Positions 35,426 to 47,785 of a DNA stretch of 64,000 nt are shown here, piece by piece. The position numbers and the translations under genes are program-made. The stretch comes from Steromphala cineraria (Eukaryota > Mollusca > Gastropoda > Trochida > Trochidae), in contig OU744723.1 of assembly GCA_916613615.1 (NCBI GenBank), forward strand, positions 62,566,239 through 62,630,238, in the 5' to 3' direction. The stretch's first letter is position 1; every line of letters starts with the position of its first letter. Under the pieces are notes generated by a model. It ran no database searches. It was not told the origin of the DNA and was given only the letters and a program-made list of their open reading frames with translations.

Positions 35426-38400
35426 ACGCAGGAAATTTTTTAAACCCAATCTTATATTGCTCTCTTAAGCCTTTTTTAAAAATGTTGATATTTGTGATAT
35501 ATTTTAACCATTTTAGCGTTTAATACGCTTTTAGTTATTTTAATGTATTTTTGTGTCTCATAGGCCATTGTTGTGCCGGACGGCGTGCTATATTTGCCGC
35601 TTATAATATCTATAGTGACTAGTCTCAAGTACATGTGATCTGTGTGACACTTAAATATAATATTTTTCTTCTTCTTCTTTATTTTGCAGCTCTGAACCTG
35701 CTTTTCTGATGACAGGAACAACATAGTCTAAACTTGCTTGATAGTAACGTTCAGTCGGGGCTTGCTGTAATCAAAAGTGTTCCCCGAACATGGATGTCTG
35801 ATGATTAGATCGATGGCTGCAGACTCTTTCGAAAAATTTACAAATCTCTTTGTGAAAGCTGGACTGATGATTCTATTCAAGATGTAACAAATTGTATATA
35901 TGTTGAAACAAAACAATATTTGACAATTACCTTTACGCATGTAAATAAACTCTTGACTCGTATTCTCAGAAAGTCAGGCGTATTGGTCATAATTTATGCT
36001 TAAATCTCAATTGTCCATGCGTATTAGTGTCTGTTTTTGGTTTTAAATTTGGTATGAATCAGTTTTGGGCCGTAACTAGAGCGAATGAGTAAGCGAGGCG
36101 TGAGCTTGTGTGCGCGGTGTCTTCCCGGGAAGCAGAATGAATAGCATTAATATAATCTCATTGATGTTATAATCTGTGATTTCAACGGAATAAAACACTG
36201 GGTGATGTGAAAAACTGAACCGCAAAATGAACTAAGGATTTGTTATAAACTAATATTGTCACTTTCGACTTAAGCTGCAAAAAGAATTTAAGATTTGTAA
36301 TAATAGTAAACTATTTTTGTGATTTTTACTTGAAAATTGCAAAAAACATGAAACATACAAGATAATAAGAATGTTGATTATTGAATGTATAATATCAAAA
36401 TTTAGGTTTATGTTTGATTTAAGAATTTAGTGCAGCTATGACTGAGTGAGTTGGGGTTCTTTCCACAAAAATCGTGAGTGGTCACTGATAAATCTACTCA
36501 CTAACTCAGTCTCTTGACTAGTCTTAGAGTGAGTTGCGTTTACTGAGTGATATTCAATATCTTATCATAAATTGAATAGTTTACTCACATTATTCTACTT
36601 AAGTTAACTGATGATTGGTCTCATATAAACATCAATAATTTATAAATATTTTCAAACGCCAGCAACGATATCATTTGAACAATGGCTCTTGCTCAGTTAC
36701 CACAAGTTCATGTTAATTAAGTTTATTCCCACTTCCCGTGGTGATAGATACCTGTGTGTTGATGAATATATGTATAGACTAAACAAGAAAAGCCTTTAAA
36801 AAGGCAAGCTTTGGGGCACCCGGTTATGTATCACTATATAGAACCAGGAAATTTAGGTTAAGGAGGACGGGGACGGGGACTTTTACTTGAATAAATTGTT
36901 CCAATCGGAGACGCATGTTCTTTGCTCTTTGTTTTGATAGTTATCTGTACACTATGTACATAGATAATTAAACGACTTGTTCGTTCCGTTTAAATTTCAA
37001 CAATGATAGATACGTCTCCTATCTCAATTATGATATAAATTTTTAAACATTAATACGGTTATTCAAATTTATGTTGCTTTAAAAAATAGCTGACGGTGAG
37101 TTTAATACAAGAACCAGCACTTGATTAACTAGAAGATAAATAGTTGTGCTATTGACTTTCAGGTTAATTACATGTTGCAAGAATAATTTTCCTTAATTGA
37201 GTGTTGATCGAATTACAGCCGAAAGTTGCTGAAAAATTTAGAAATGATCTCAACTACAAGTTCATAATTTTCATTATATTATATGATGACATTTAAGAAT
37301 ATTTTGTCATACTTTAGGCTATATGTCAATACTTTCTTCAAAAGACACCTTTAATCGTAAATAAATCATCCATAACGTTTGTTTTGAAACATGAAATTTG
37401 AAAATGGCCTGTTCAGTATAATTTTTTCCGTGAAGCGATGAGATGCATTGAGTGAACGAGCAGTCATTGACAAGGCGGGACATTCAGCGCTCGCGTTATA
37501 GTAAAAAGGGAACCGAATTCCTAGTTGATACAAAAATGGAATGTCGTTTCCGAATGTGGAATGCAAAAAATAGCCCGAATAACTACAAAACAGCTCACAT
37601 GCATATGCAAAATTGATATTTATAAATGGTGTAAACGCTCATCTATATATTTTGGAAAATTAACGATATATGTTACATCATAGCATTATTATAATAATCA
37701 GTTTCCAAATTAAAGCTTGCCAATTATTTCGTACCACCCACATGGTCACGTGGGTATAAATTTGCTACAGCACGGTCCATTGGTCGTTGAAATACCAGGA
37801 TATGCTTAAAACAAATATCATTGGCTGAAACTTCTCTTTGAAGTTTCCAAGAGTAATATAGAGAGAAACTTCTGTCATTAGTTTTCAATATCAGATGTTA
37901 CATAACTTTGGGGTCTCTGGACCCCAAAGCAATAAGAGGAAAGTCTCTCCAAAGACTGTAATGCCACAACATTCCCCATGTAATCAAATTAGCTTAAATC
38001 CCCAGATCTACACATGCATGTCCATATGTTGCATGTAACAAAATTATATTCAGTGTTTGGTCAAATGATCATGTGTTACTACCTAGTATTACTTACATTA
38101 TAATATTTAATACTATATGGAATGTCAATGTGTCCATTAATTTGTTAACCATGTCCAATGTCAATGTAATGCATTCATTCTATTCATCCACTATTCATTG
38201 TTTATCATGATATATGTGAACACGTCAATAAATTGTCTCTCTGTCGAATAACACTGTTCGTCTTTTTACCACTTCACATTTTTATATCACCCATGTGTTT
38301 GTAATCACATAGACCGCCTATTGTTAGTGAAGTTAATCCCCCTAAGGTTGACTCCGTGTTTATACTGGTCTGCTTCCCGGGAACTAACTGTGTGCGCATA

Positions 38401-39200
38401 CTATGATGTAAAATTGCCATATATAGATTTATAACGTAAAAAACTGTGACGTAAAATACGTACAACGCAAAATACATGTGTCAGGATCATGAGCCATATA
38501 AATCGAACAAGTGATGTATTGCGAAAAAAAGGTGACTTGGATGGGCATTAGACGGGGTACACTTCAACAGGTGGTCCCAGCTGTGCCTTCAGTTAATTTT
38601 TTAAGTCTCTATAGCAGTAACGTAAAATACACCTTTAACAATACTATCAACCTTCATATTTTCTAATGATTATTGTAGATTAACATATTGTTACACCAAG
38701 TGAATTTGATGTTCCATGAAATAAGTAAAGCTCGATCAACTAGGTTCTTTCACTTACTTTATGTATTCTTTACCCAGTTTATGTTGTTTTCATTTATTTC
38801 GATCATAACGTAAAATACACAAGAATTGGAGACAATGGAATTTTATGATTTTTTGGTAATGATCCACAAAGGTAATGTTAAATGACTGTAGAAAAGTAAA
38901 ATTAATCATAATGTTTTTCATGTCTTGTTTGAAAACATATCATACACTATTATTGGTGTAACTTTTTGTGTTAACAAACATAATACACTTTCGCTGGCGA
39001 CACCCGATTCTTCACTGAAATATGATGTTTGACATGTCATAAAACTATATTCTAATGTATTACAGACGTACAAACGGTATAATATCACAGAAACTTCTGC
39101 TATCTTTATTTCCAAACTAATTTTTGTGAATAAATTTACTATTTTTACCATTTACAACCAAAGACAATGAAAAAGAGCAAATGTGCACGTTGAGTGAGAA
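35426..39200. other. AT-rich region, no gene recognised
   Basis: Frames of 66-82 codons have no recognisable domain. ACGTAAAATACAC-like motifs recur between 38430 and 38820. A 10-bp stem with a TCTG loop (CTTTGGGGTC/GACCCCAAAG) sits at 37906-37929. None of these supports a gene call. Confidence 0.4.
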
Positions 39201-39237
39201 TTAGTGATGTGTGGGGGTTGGGAGTCGTGTGAGTACT

Positions 39238-39913
39238 GACTGAAAGGGTGTGTCTGTGGGAGAGAGGGGCGAATGTGTACTGCGGGAGTCTGATGTTTGA
39301 CTGAAAGGGTGTGTCTGTGGGAGAGAGGGGCGAATGTGTACTGCGTGAATCTGATGTTTGACTGAAAGGGTGTGTCTGTGGGAGAGAGGGGCGAATGTGT
39401 ACTGCGTGAGTCTGATGTTTGACTGAAAGGGTGTGTCTGTGGGAGAGAGGGGCGAATGTGTACTGCGTGAATCTGATGTTTGACTGAAAGGGTGTGTCTG
39501 TGGGAGAGAGGGGCGAATGTGTACTGCGTGAATCTGATGTTTGACTGAAAGGGTGTGTCTGTGGGAGAGAGGGGCGAATGTGTACTGCGGGAGTCTGATG
39601 TTTGACTGAAAGGGTGTGTCTGTGGGAGAGAGGGGCGAATGTGTACTGCGTGAATCTGATGTTTGACTGAAAGGGTGTGTCTGTGGGAGAGAGGGGCGAA
39701 TGTGTACTGCGTGAGTCTGATGTTTGACTGAAAGGGTGTGTCTGTGGGAGAGAGGGGCGAATGTGTACTGCGTGAGTCTGATGTTTGACTGAAAGGGTGT
39801 GTCTGTGGGAGAGAGGGGCGAATGTGTACTGCGTGAATCTGATGTTTGACTGAAAGGGTGTGTCTGTGGGAGAGAGGGGCGAATGTGTACTGCGTGAGTC
39901 TGATGTTTGACTG
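39238..39913. repeat. 61-bp tandem array, 11 units
   Basis: GACTGAAAGGGTGTGTCTGT recurs every 61 bp with near-perfect identity. The variable position is GCGTGAGTC/GCGTGAATC/GCGGGAGTC. Because 61 is not a multiple of three, the minus strand cycles through all three frames and all are open, giving a 282-codon ORF with a three-phase peptide pattern. High similarity implies recent amplification. Confidence 0.92.
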
Positions 39914-40676
39914 AGAGAATGAAGTATTGTATACGGATGCGTTGTATATCGTGGTTTCTTATGAGTGCAGTAATGTATTGAGAAAGTATGTGGGGTGGGC
40001 TAAGGATGGTTAATGTGGTGAAAGGTGGTGCGAAATCTAACGAATGCAAATGTATTGTTGTACTTGTTATGAATTTGTAATTGTATGTTTGTGTCTCGTA
40101 ATCCTTATGGCTGGGTGCTGAAATTTAACAGCTTTTTATACTGTGATATATATATGTACAGCATGTGACACATTAATAAAATACTCTTCTTCTACTTCTT
40201 CGTATTTCACGCAGATACGCATCCTATCTGGGGCCCTGTCCCTGGGCCCTGTTTCACTAAACGTTCGTATCGTTCCAATCTTCGTAAAATTTATCTAAGC
40301 GTTACGATTTTGTTCATTCGCGTTTCATTTAAAAATGGCAGCACAAAAACAAGATCGCAGCACAAAAAAAGATTCCAAAAAGTTCCGCCCAAAATTATGA
40401 CAGCAAAGGAGGTGTCGCAACTTAGGATTTTGTTAATCGTAAATGTAACAAAGATGGTGTCAGTCAAGTGACAGTGCCTGCAGTCAATATATATTTCAAA
40501 TCTACTGCTGTAAAACCCCTTTCCCAGGATTATACCCCATTACGAAGACCGCCACTACCCAGACACTTTCAGAAACCCAGTACGCAGATACTTAAACACA
40601 AGGCCAACTATAGAAGAAGAAGAAGAAGAGTATTTAATTTATGTGTATAGAAATCCCTCTATATTTTTACCGTTTT
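39914..40676. other. AT-rich spacer, no gene recognised
   Basis: No coding domain seen. A GGGCCCTGTCCCTGGGCCCTG segment near 40232-40250 and a GAAGAAGAAG run near 40612 are simple features. Confidence 0.35.
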
Positions 40677-41560
40677 TAGCTCACCTTTACAAAGTAAATG
40701 TCAGCTTATGTCGTGGAAAGGTAGACGTTTCAGTTTTGAGAATCCAAGATGGCCGCCATGGCAGCCATATTGAATTTTCAATTAGATTTCATGAAAAGGA
40801 CTACCCCTTCTAAACCAATCTAGATATCATTCTGAAATTGTGTTATGTTATACCTATGGTGATTGCGCACAGAAAGGTAAACGTTTCAGTTTTGAGAATC
40901 CAATATGGCCGCCATGGCAGCCATATTGAATTTTCAATTAGATTTCATGAAAAAACTACTCCTCCTTAACCAATCTAGATATCATTCTGAAATTGCATTA
41001 TGTTATAACTATGGTGATTCCGCACAGAAAGGTAGACGTTTCAGTTTTGAGAATCCAAGATGGCCGCCATGGCAGCCATATTGTATATTTTCAATTAGAT
41101 TTCATGAAAAGGACTACCCCTTCTAAACCAATCTAGATATCATTCTGAAATTGTGTTATGTTATACCTATGGTGATTGCGCACAGAAAGGTAAACGTTTC
41201 AGTTTTGAGAATCCAATATGGCCTCCATGGCAGCCATATTGAATTTTCAATTAGATTTCATGAAAAAGACTACTCCTCCTAAACCAATCTAGATATCATT
41301 TTTAAATTGTAGTATGTTATAGCTATAGTGATTCCGCCCAGGAAGGTAGACGTTTCAGTTTTGAGAATCCGCAATAGCAGCCATATTGACTTTTCAGCTG
41401 CAGATGACACATCATTATTATTAAATTTTAAGCTTTCATCAAGTGATCACTCACACCATATAAATTCTCTAATTTGAACTTACTAATCATAATATTATCT
41501 TGATCATGCAAGTTGTTCATATTTTTAAGTGTTTCTAAAATAAACTAGATTAGCGTTTAC
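40677..41560 (-). mobile_element. 156-bp tandem-core element, copy 1
   Basis: It opens with TAGCTCACCTTTACAAAGTA. The core motif GGTAGACGTTTCAGTTTTGA recurs near 40721, 40877, 41032, 41190 and 41346 (155-158 bp). Each unit holds ATGGCCGCCATGGCAGCCAT. The far end includes AAGCTTTCATCAAGTGATCA and CTTACTAATCATAATATTAT. The same elements occur inverted at 58.9-59.95 kb, so this is a dispersed family. Unlike copy 2 it lacks a (GGAC)n tract. Confidence 0.75.
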
Positions 41561-41574
41561 GGGATACCGCAAAT

Positions 41575-42878
41575 ACAGAGCAGCCCCGGAACTTGGGGTT
41601 TCGCCTTACCCTGTTCCGCCTTTTACAGGCCTCACCAAATTGGGAATTTTCTCGTGACCTTGACCTTTGACACTCAAGGTAACATAATCAATGAACACAT
41701 TTAATTGAGTATAACATTATTGTAATGAAATAAAGTGTTAAAAATTAAATCAATCCATTTTCTCCATATATGTTGACCTTGCTGTGACCTTGACCTTCGA
41801 CAGTTCGTACCCAAAACTTTTTGAAAATTTTGTACTTCTCAAGAGATAATATATACAAAATCTAAACTTCATAGCACAAACACTTTTCAAGTTATTGTGT
41901 TTACAAGGAATTGCAATAACTCATATCTCATGCCCTTGACCTTTAACCTTCAAGGTCACACAATAATTGAACACTTTTTATTGAGTATAACAATCATGTA
42001 TTGATTAAAAGTGATCATAGTTAAAAATAAGCATTTTCGCTAAACCAAGCTTAAGTCATGACCTTGCTGTGACCTTGACCTTTGACGGATTGTAGCCGAA
42101 ACCTTTTCAAAATTTTTTACTTTTCCAAGGATGATATATACCAAGTTAGAGCTTCATAGCACAAAAACTTTTCAAGTAACTGTGTTTACAAAGAATTTTG
42201 CGGTGATTTTATAACTCGTGACCTTGACGTTTGAACTTGAAAGTGAACATGTCATAATGATTCCCTGGAAGTATTAACATTTAGACATGTTCATGAGTTC
42301 TGAAAAGCTAAATGGGATAAAGTTATACCCAAATTTAGTGCATTTTGTAATAACTCATATGTCATGACCTTGACCTTTGACCTTCAAGGTCACACAATCA
42401 TTGAACACTTTTTATTGAGTATAACAATCATGTATTGATTAAAAGTGTTCATAGTAAAAATAAAGTATTTTCGCTAAAACATGCTTACGTCATGACCTTG
42501 CTGTGACCTTGACCTTTGACGGATTGTTGACGGATTGTAGACGGATTGTAGCCAAAACCTTTTCAAATTTTTTTACTTTTCCAAGGATGATATATTCCAA
42601 GTTAGAGCTTCATAGCACAAAAACTTTTCAAATTATCGCGTTTACAAGGAATTCTTAGAGTGAATACATATCTCGTGACCTTGACCATTGACCTTGAAAG
42701 TGAACATGTCAAAATCGTTCCCCCGAGATATGAGTAGTAAGGTATGAATAAGAGTTCTGGAAAGTTTGGTGGAAAAAAGTAATAGCTAGTAGCACGAGTG
42801 CGGCGGTGGCGGCGGCGGCGATGGAAACTTCACAAAAATTGATAGCAGCCCCGTCCTTAGACGGGGCTGCTAATAATT
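41575..42878. mobile_element. Tandem-core element rich in GTGACCTTGACC, with terminal GC hairpin
   Basis: It begins around AGAGCAGCCCCGGAACTTGG and ends with AGCAGCCCCGTC...GACGGGGCTGCT, a strong stem-loop at 42845-42872. The interior repeats irregular units of ~285-430 bp carrying CTTGCTGTGACCTTGACC, GACGGATTGTAG and GCACAAAAACTTTTCAA. A (GGCGGC)n patch precedes the hairpin, in the place where other members have (GGAC)n. Confidence 0.7.
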
Positions 42879-43479
42879 GAATGATTGAAATCCTAAGACT
42901 ACATTTTTCACAGGTTAATTTTTAGTTAGCTTTTGCTAATTTGTCATAAATCATATCTCAAAATGTCAACTTCGTAACCCCTTTACCATCCATATCACAG
43001 GCATGAATTTCTATAACTTTAATTTCAATCTCAATGAAACTCAATCAACAGTTTTGGTTTTCAGAAATTCTCATTTATCAGCTCATACTCATACCACTTT
43101 TAAATAACACTTAATGCCAAGTTTCACAATACCAACACAACAAAAGGTGATTTCAACAAGCAAGATGGCAATGGAATAACAACGCCCCATGTATTTTGCA
43201 AGGAAAAACTTGCGGATATATCAATTTATTGTTTGCTGAAAATATTTGACATATACAGTAGTCAGAATACTATTGTTATGGACAATGCCTAGCATCTCAA
43301 ATTGCAAACGGAATCTGAGCTTCTAGACACTGAAGGTATACTTTCTCGATCTATTATGTCGACCGCCCAAAAAGATACACCACAGAACCAAAACAACCAC
43401 TAAAAGTGCTGTGTGATTATCTGTAGTTACCGGTCACATTGTCATCAATTCCAAACCAGATTCCCAATCATACTGATGC
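42879..43479. other. AT-rich spacer, no gene recognised
   Basis: No coding frame or repeat supported. Confidence 0.4.
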
Positions 43480-43483
43480 TTAA

Positions 43484-44976
43484 AGGGGCAGTTGCACGTT
43501 TTTTTATATTTTTTGTATTTTAAAATTTTCACTGATAACTGTAAGTTGATGCTAAATGTATTATTTTGACAGAGTCAAAAATCTCATAACACAAGCCTAT
43601 CATCCATAGTCAGATGACAAAGTATGAAGTTTCACCAAAAAAAAAGGGGGGCATTTTGTCAATCTGATTAAAATCAAATCATTGATTCGCTCCCTTATGT
43701 TGTTACTGGTCACTCATCTACGATCTGACGGAATCCCGTAGAGGTCTGTGTCCACCGGAAGTAAGATTTCAACCCGTCACAGTTGCGCTTTCAAAGTTGT
43801 AAAAGTAGATTAAAGGTTCAAACATCATCGCTTTTCTATGTAACACGGAAAATGCCGAGGTTTTCTGAATGTTAGGGTAGGCTTGATTTGCTACATCAAC
43901 ATGAAAGCAGTATGTTTGTTAACATCCTTGTCGTCAGAATTATTAAAATATGATCAAATTTCAGATTATTGGAAACTAGATACAAATACTGTAAATCTTA
44001 TGCATATTATACGTTTTGTAAAATTAATAATCCTATGATACATTACAATCTAGACTATGATCGAAATCAAAGGATACAAGATTGAGAAAAATTCATGAAA
44101 TACCAATATTTTCTTCTTTGAAGTACAACCGTTATCTTTAATTAACTGATAAATATATTGTTTTCTCAAAACATCTTAGTCACACGTTTTGCGATGAGAT
44201 TTGCAGGATATGAAGATTAGTTTAATAGATGAGTTTAAATTGAGTTCTTGAAAATACTACTCAAATTAAGGCCAGTAAAATGCATACAGCTATTATACCA
44301 AATTCACCATGAATTGCTGATCATTATGGATCATGAATTCTATTCTATCTTTTCACGTACCTTATATACTTGATTATCTAGCTTTGTAAAGAATTCAGAA
44401 CCATTTTATCAGAGTCAGTGACATATCCTCTTTTAAACATAACATATGTAATGAATCTTGTATGGTTATTACAAAACTCGGTCATAAGTTATCAAACGAA
44501 TTTTTTCAAAACAACGTTCTAGTCGGGTTGCAAATCAAGTAAGCCCCTTGCAATGCCGATGCACTCATGCAGCCCTCGGTAGCTTATTTCCATGTGTAGA
44601 CACAGTGATTTACAATGGATAGCAAGACACACCAAAGCCTGTGCACCTATATATGTAGGTTTTGTGATATGAATTATTACAAAGCATCAATAGCGGGGTT
44701 AATTATTTATCGATACGCCGAAATGACGGAGGAAGATGGAATCTGATTGGTCGCATCAGGACCGACTCTACAAACTGATTTACTGTCAAATTCGGGGTCA
44801 TTTCCTGTTCAATGTTCACCTGGACATGGTTCTCTACAGGATTCCGTCAGATCTTAGATTGGTGACAAGTAACAACATAATATGAAACAAGAGAGAGAAT
44901 CTAAGCTTTGATTTCAATGAGATTCATTGGGCATTTTGTGTGAACACCTTTAATTCATTTTGTGTAAGAAAAATAG
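43484..44976. mobile_element. TTAA MITE copy 2, split by later insertions
   Basis: The left part starts TTAA-AGGGGCAGTTGCACG (TTAA at 43480-43483) and follows copies 1 and 3 to 43658. The sequence resumes at 44939 with TGTGAACACCTTTAATTC and TGTGTAAGAAAA, then is cut by a 145-bp-family repeat. The right terminus is not found. The interruption at 43659-44928 is a separate element. Confidence 0.75.
43659..44928. mobile_element. Long-TIR element (~1.27 kb) inside a MITE, 10-bp flanking repeat
   Basis: The left end CTGATTAAAATCAAATC...GATCTGACGGAATCC and the right end GGATTCCGTCAGATC...GATTTCAATGAGATTC form ~85-bp imperfect inverted repeats. GGGCATTTTG stands on both sides (43649-43658 and 44929-44938) where uninterrupted MITE copies have one such site. 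A 9-10-bp duplication with long TIRs suggests a Mutator-type element. No transposase frame is present. Confidence 0.75.
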
Positions 44977-45370
44977 AAGCAGTGGCTCTGTAGCTCATCA
45001 GGCTTCATATCAATTTTGCTTTAGGGTGTGGCAATGTGAAATTAGGTTTAAAGGTGTGGCCCCTGAGACCCTTATTAGGGGCCACAGGGCCACAAAAGCA
45101 ATCAATTATAATCCTCACTGGTCAAAGAGTATATTCTCAAGGTTTCAGCTTTCTGGGCCTTTTGTCCCTGGAGAAGAAGATGAAAATAGGTTTTAAGGGT
45201 GTGGCCACTCGGGCCCTTGATAGGGGTCAATTGGCCACCAAAGCTACAATTTATAATCCTCACTAGCCCAGGAGTCTGTACACCAAGTTTCAGCTTTCTA
45301 GGCTTTATGTTTCTGGAGAAGAAGATGAAAATAGGTTGTTAGGGCGTGGCCCCTGTGGCTGTTATTATTA
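44977..45370 (+). mobile_element. 145-bp tandem-core family, short copy (~2.5 units)
   Basis: It starts AGTGGCTCTGTAGCTCATCA and has the signature ATTAGGGGCCACAGGGCCAC, TTTATAATCCTCACTAGCC and GAGAAGAAGATGAAAATAGG. It ends in (TTA)n. It is inserted into the TTAA MITE. Confidence 0.75.
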
Positions 45371-45819
45371 TTATATTATATACAAATACTTATTTTACCC
45401 AGTACAATGGTCGAAGTGTCCCCATGTTTCACCCTACACAGCACCAGGTCTGCAACAGATCTGGCTATCATCCCGTCTGTCCAGGGTAGACGGTCATCTG
45501 TAAAATGGAAAGATGGAAATATTGTGGATTATAAAAATATATATATAAACCTCAGGCGCCAGATTTGTGTTGTTGTTGGGGGTTACTCTTTTCTGGAGTA
45601 AACCTCCTTTTAGAACCATACCCAACATCAGAGGGACATTCTATGGAGATCCCCGGGATATTCTATAGAATGTCCCTATCTCATAAGTTTTCTTTAGAAT
45701 ATCCCGGGGACACCTTATACCATTCTCACTACTTGGCCTTGGAAATAGCATTCCTCGAAATAAACAAATGGATTTGTAAAATTTGGAAATTTTGACAAAT
45801 CATAAATTTTGTGATTTGA
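45371..45819. other. Spacer with GATATTC palindromes
   Basis: 45640-45720 contains overlapping inverted pieces (GGGATATTCTATAGAATGTCCC-like and TCCCCGGGATATTC). No gene recognised. Confidence 0.4.
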
Positions 45820-45825
45820 GTGGGA

Positions 45826-45893
45826 TTGGAACTAGGGACCTCTTGTGTTGAGTAGCAGTGCCTTTATAGTTTGAGCCACCGAGACTTCATGTC
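45826..45893 (-). repeat. tRNA-like head of a SINE
   Basis: On the minus strand TCGGTGGCTCAAACTATAAA (A-box-like) precedes TCCCTAGTTCCAATCCCA (B-box-like) at normal tRNA spacing. Stem pairing is poor, so a tRNA-derived SINE head is more likely than a working tRNA. Confidence 0.45.
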
Positions 45894-45919
45894 AGCTGAT
45901 ATTCATTTTGTTATGTCAT

Positions 45920-46620
45920 GTCTGATGTAATAATAATAAAAGTACCGAGGGTACAGAAGCTCACCTTAAAATGAATGATGTGGTCATATGGTTTAATTGT
46001 GTAACCATCTTTTATATGATAATTGATTATGGCTGCCATCATGATTTTTTTATCTTTTAAAATGCTATTCTTCTGTTGGAAACCACTAGAGCTTGAACAA
46101 ACATTAATACAAGAATGATATAATCATGATTTGTTAACAAGCAGTAGGTTTTTGTATAACTTTGTTGTATATCTATGGCTAAATTGGTGACCATCTTGGA
46201 CTTTTTAATCTTCAAAATGCTACTTTTATGTGGGCATCTGTATTAATTTCATAATGATATCTTAATTGGTTTAGGAGTATTCATTTAGTCACACTCTCAA
46301 CTTCCAAAGAACTAAAAATATGATGCACATAAACATTTGGAATATATCTCTCTGACACAAATCACAAATTCAGCTAGTGATAGGTCCAATTGCCAAAGTA
46401 AACTGTCCAGGTCAATGTCTCATGTAATTCTAACTGAAGATTTCTGAATATCTTAAATCTTGACATATGTTAGTGCAATCTGATTGGTCAGAATAGGCTA
46501 GCAACATGGGGGTTTATGCTAATTACTAGATATGATGACCTATGATGACCTCTTGCACCTGCATGTAGCTTATGTAACTTATCCTCTTATGTAAGTTACT
46601 GTTATTCGATATAGTGAGTG
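45920..46620. other. AT-rich region, possible old tandem-core element
   Basis: A (TAA)n run is followed by GTACCGAGGGTACAGAAGCTCACC. TTTTTAATCTTCAAAATGCT-like pieces then occur twice about 150 bp apart (46050 and 46205). Too diverged to delimit. Confidence 0.35.
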
Positions 46621-46639
46621 TCCTCCCCTCATTTCAATA

Positions 46640-46850
46640 TGCAATACAGATACTCTTTAGAGGAGAGTTGCAGGAGAGGGGCTGGAAGGATAGGAGGGGA
46701 AAGGGGGTTGGGGGAGGTGGGGATAGAAGGAATGTGGGATAGAAGAGAGGTTTGCAATGGAAGGACAGGAGAAAAAAGGGGAGGAGGGAAAGGGGGGATA
46801 GAAGGGGTGGGGGTAGAAGAGAGGTTTGCAATGGAAATAATCTGGAGGTC
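46640..46850 (+). repeat. G-rich polypurine tract with internal duplication
   Basis: About 200 bp of nearly pure purine on the + strand with many G3-G6 runs. The block AGAAGAGAGGTTTGCAATGG occurs twice. The ORFs on both strands are composition artefacts. G-quadruplex or triplex formation is plausible from the composition. Confidence 0.7.
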
Positions 46851-47657
46851 AACTCAGTAATATGTTTATTGAAGTATCTTAACTAACAGAGAGAATTGGT
46901 GAGAATGACTTTGTAAAAAAAGAATTGTTCAGACAGCTGTTCAATTAGTTTTGAAGATGAATATTAAATGATATCTTTTATTCTACCATGAATGTGATGA
47001 ATACTAGATTCTGATTGGTTCTCCTGGAAAATCAAGCGTGATTAATTTTGGATTGAACGTCCTTTGATCTTGAGGCCGCTTCACTGCGCATTGATACATT
47101 CGACTGGCAAATTCAAAACTGGTATTCTGCTGTTTACTGAGATTAAAACTTTTAAAAAGTTATTTAACATGTTTTATTTACGTGTGTTTACGAGGGATGA
47201 CCTAATAATTTGAAGTAGATAGAGTATTTTATTCAAAAGAAAAAGTTTCAGTGGTCAATCACGCCACACGCAGCGGGCTTCCTACGATCACAGCAACAAT
47301 ACAGTGACATCATTTACGTCACAGTGGTTTTCTGTTAGAATCATCTATTTGATTGATAGGGATATCTCAGTCTATTCTGGCATCAAGTAATGGAAGCACA
47401 TGTTTAAAACGGTACGATATTAATAGCTGCGTTGAACAAAGTCAGAAATTTATTTGATGGACACCCAATGATAGATTTACCTTTGCATTCGGCTTAATTT
47501 TATTTTAAATACCAAATAGCAAAACCCCCGGCACAGACGAGTTTATTTTTGTTGCCGGAAGTGAGGACATTTTACAAAGTGCAATTCACAAAGAGTTCAC
47601 GATTAAAATCGTCATGGTAGAATGATTTTAAAACACACTAGGTTTATCTCCAGAGAC

Positions 47658-47758
47658 ATGTTATACTGGATTGATAGCGAGTAAATTTTAAATTGAAACC
47701 TCATGCTGCGCGTTCTGTTTCAATTTAAAATTTACTCGCTATCAATCCAGTATAACAT
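47658..47758. repeat. Perfect palindrome, 42-bp arms, 17-nt loop
   Basis: The left arm 47658-47699 (starting ATGTTATACTGGATTGATAG) is the exact reverse complement of 47717-47758. The loop is CTCATGCTGCGCGTTCT. CACTAGGTTTATCTCC just upstream matches the termini of the long-TIR element at 19.3-20.3 kb. Confidence 0.9.
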
Positions 47759-47785
47759 TTCTCGGTAACTAAGGGAGATAATTTC

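Noticed and set aside
37906..37929. Ten-bp stem with tetraloop, considered as a histone-type 3' stem-loop
   Set aside because: Sequence does not match the histone stem-loop and no histone frame lies upstream.
39201..40049. 282-codon minus ORF as a gene
   Set aside because: It is a phase-rotating read of a 61-bp tandem repeat, with no ATG context or domain.
45826..45893. Functional tRNA gene
   Set aside because: A- and B-box-like blocks are present but the cloverleaf stems do not pair well; SINE head preferred.
46618..46860. Overlapping 70-80-codon ORFs on both strands
   Set aside because: Composition artefact of the polypurine tract.
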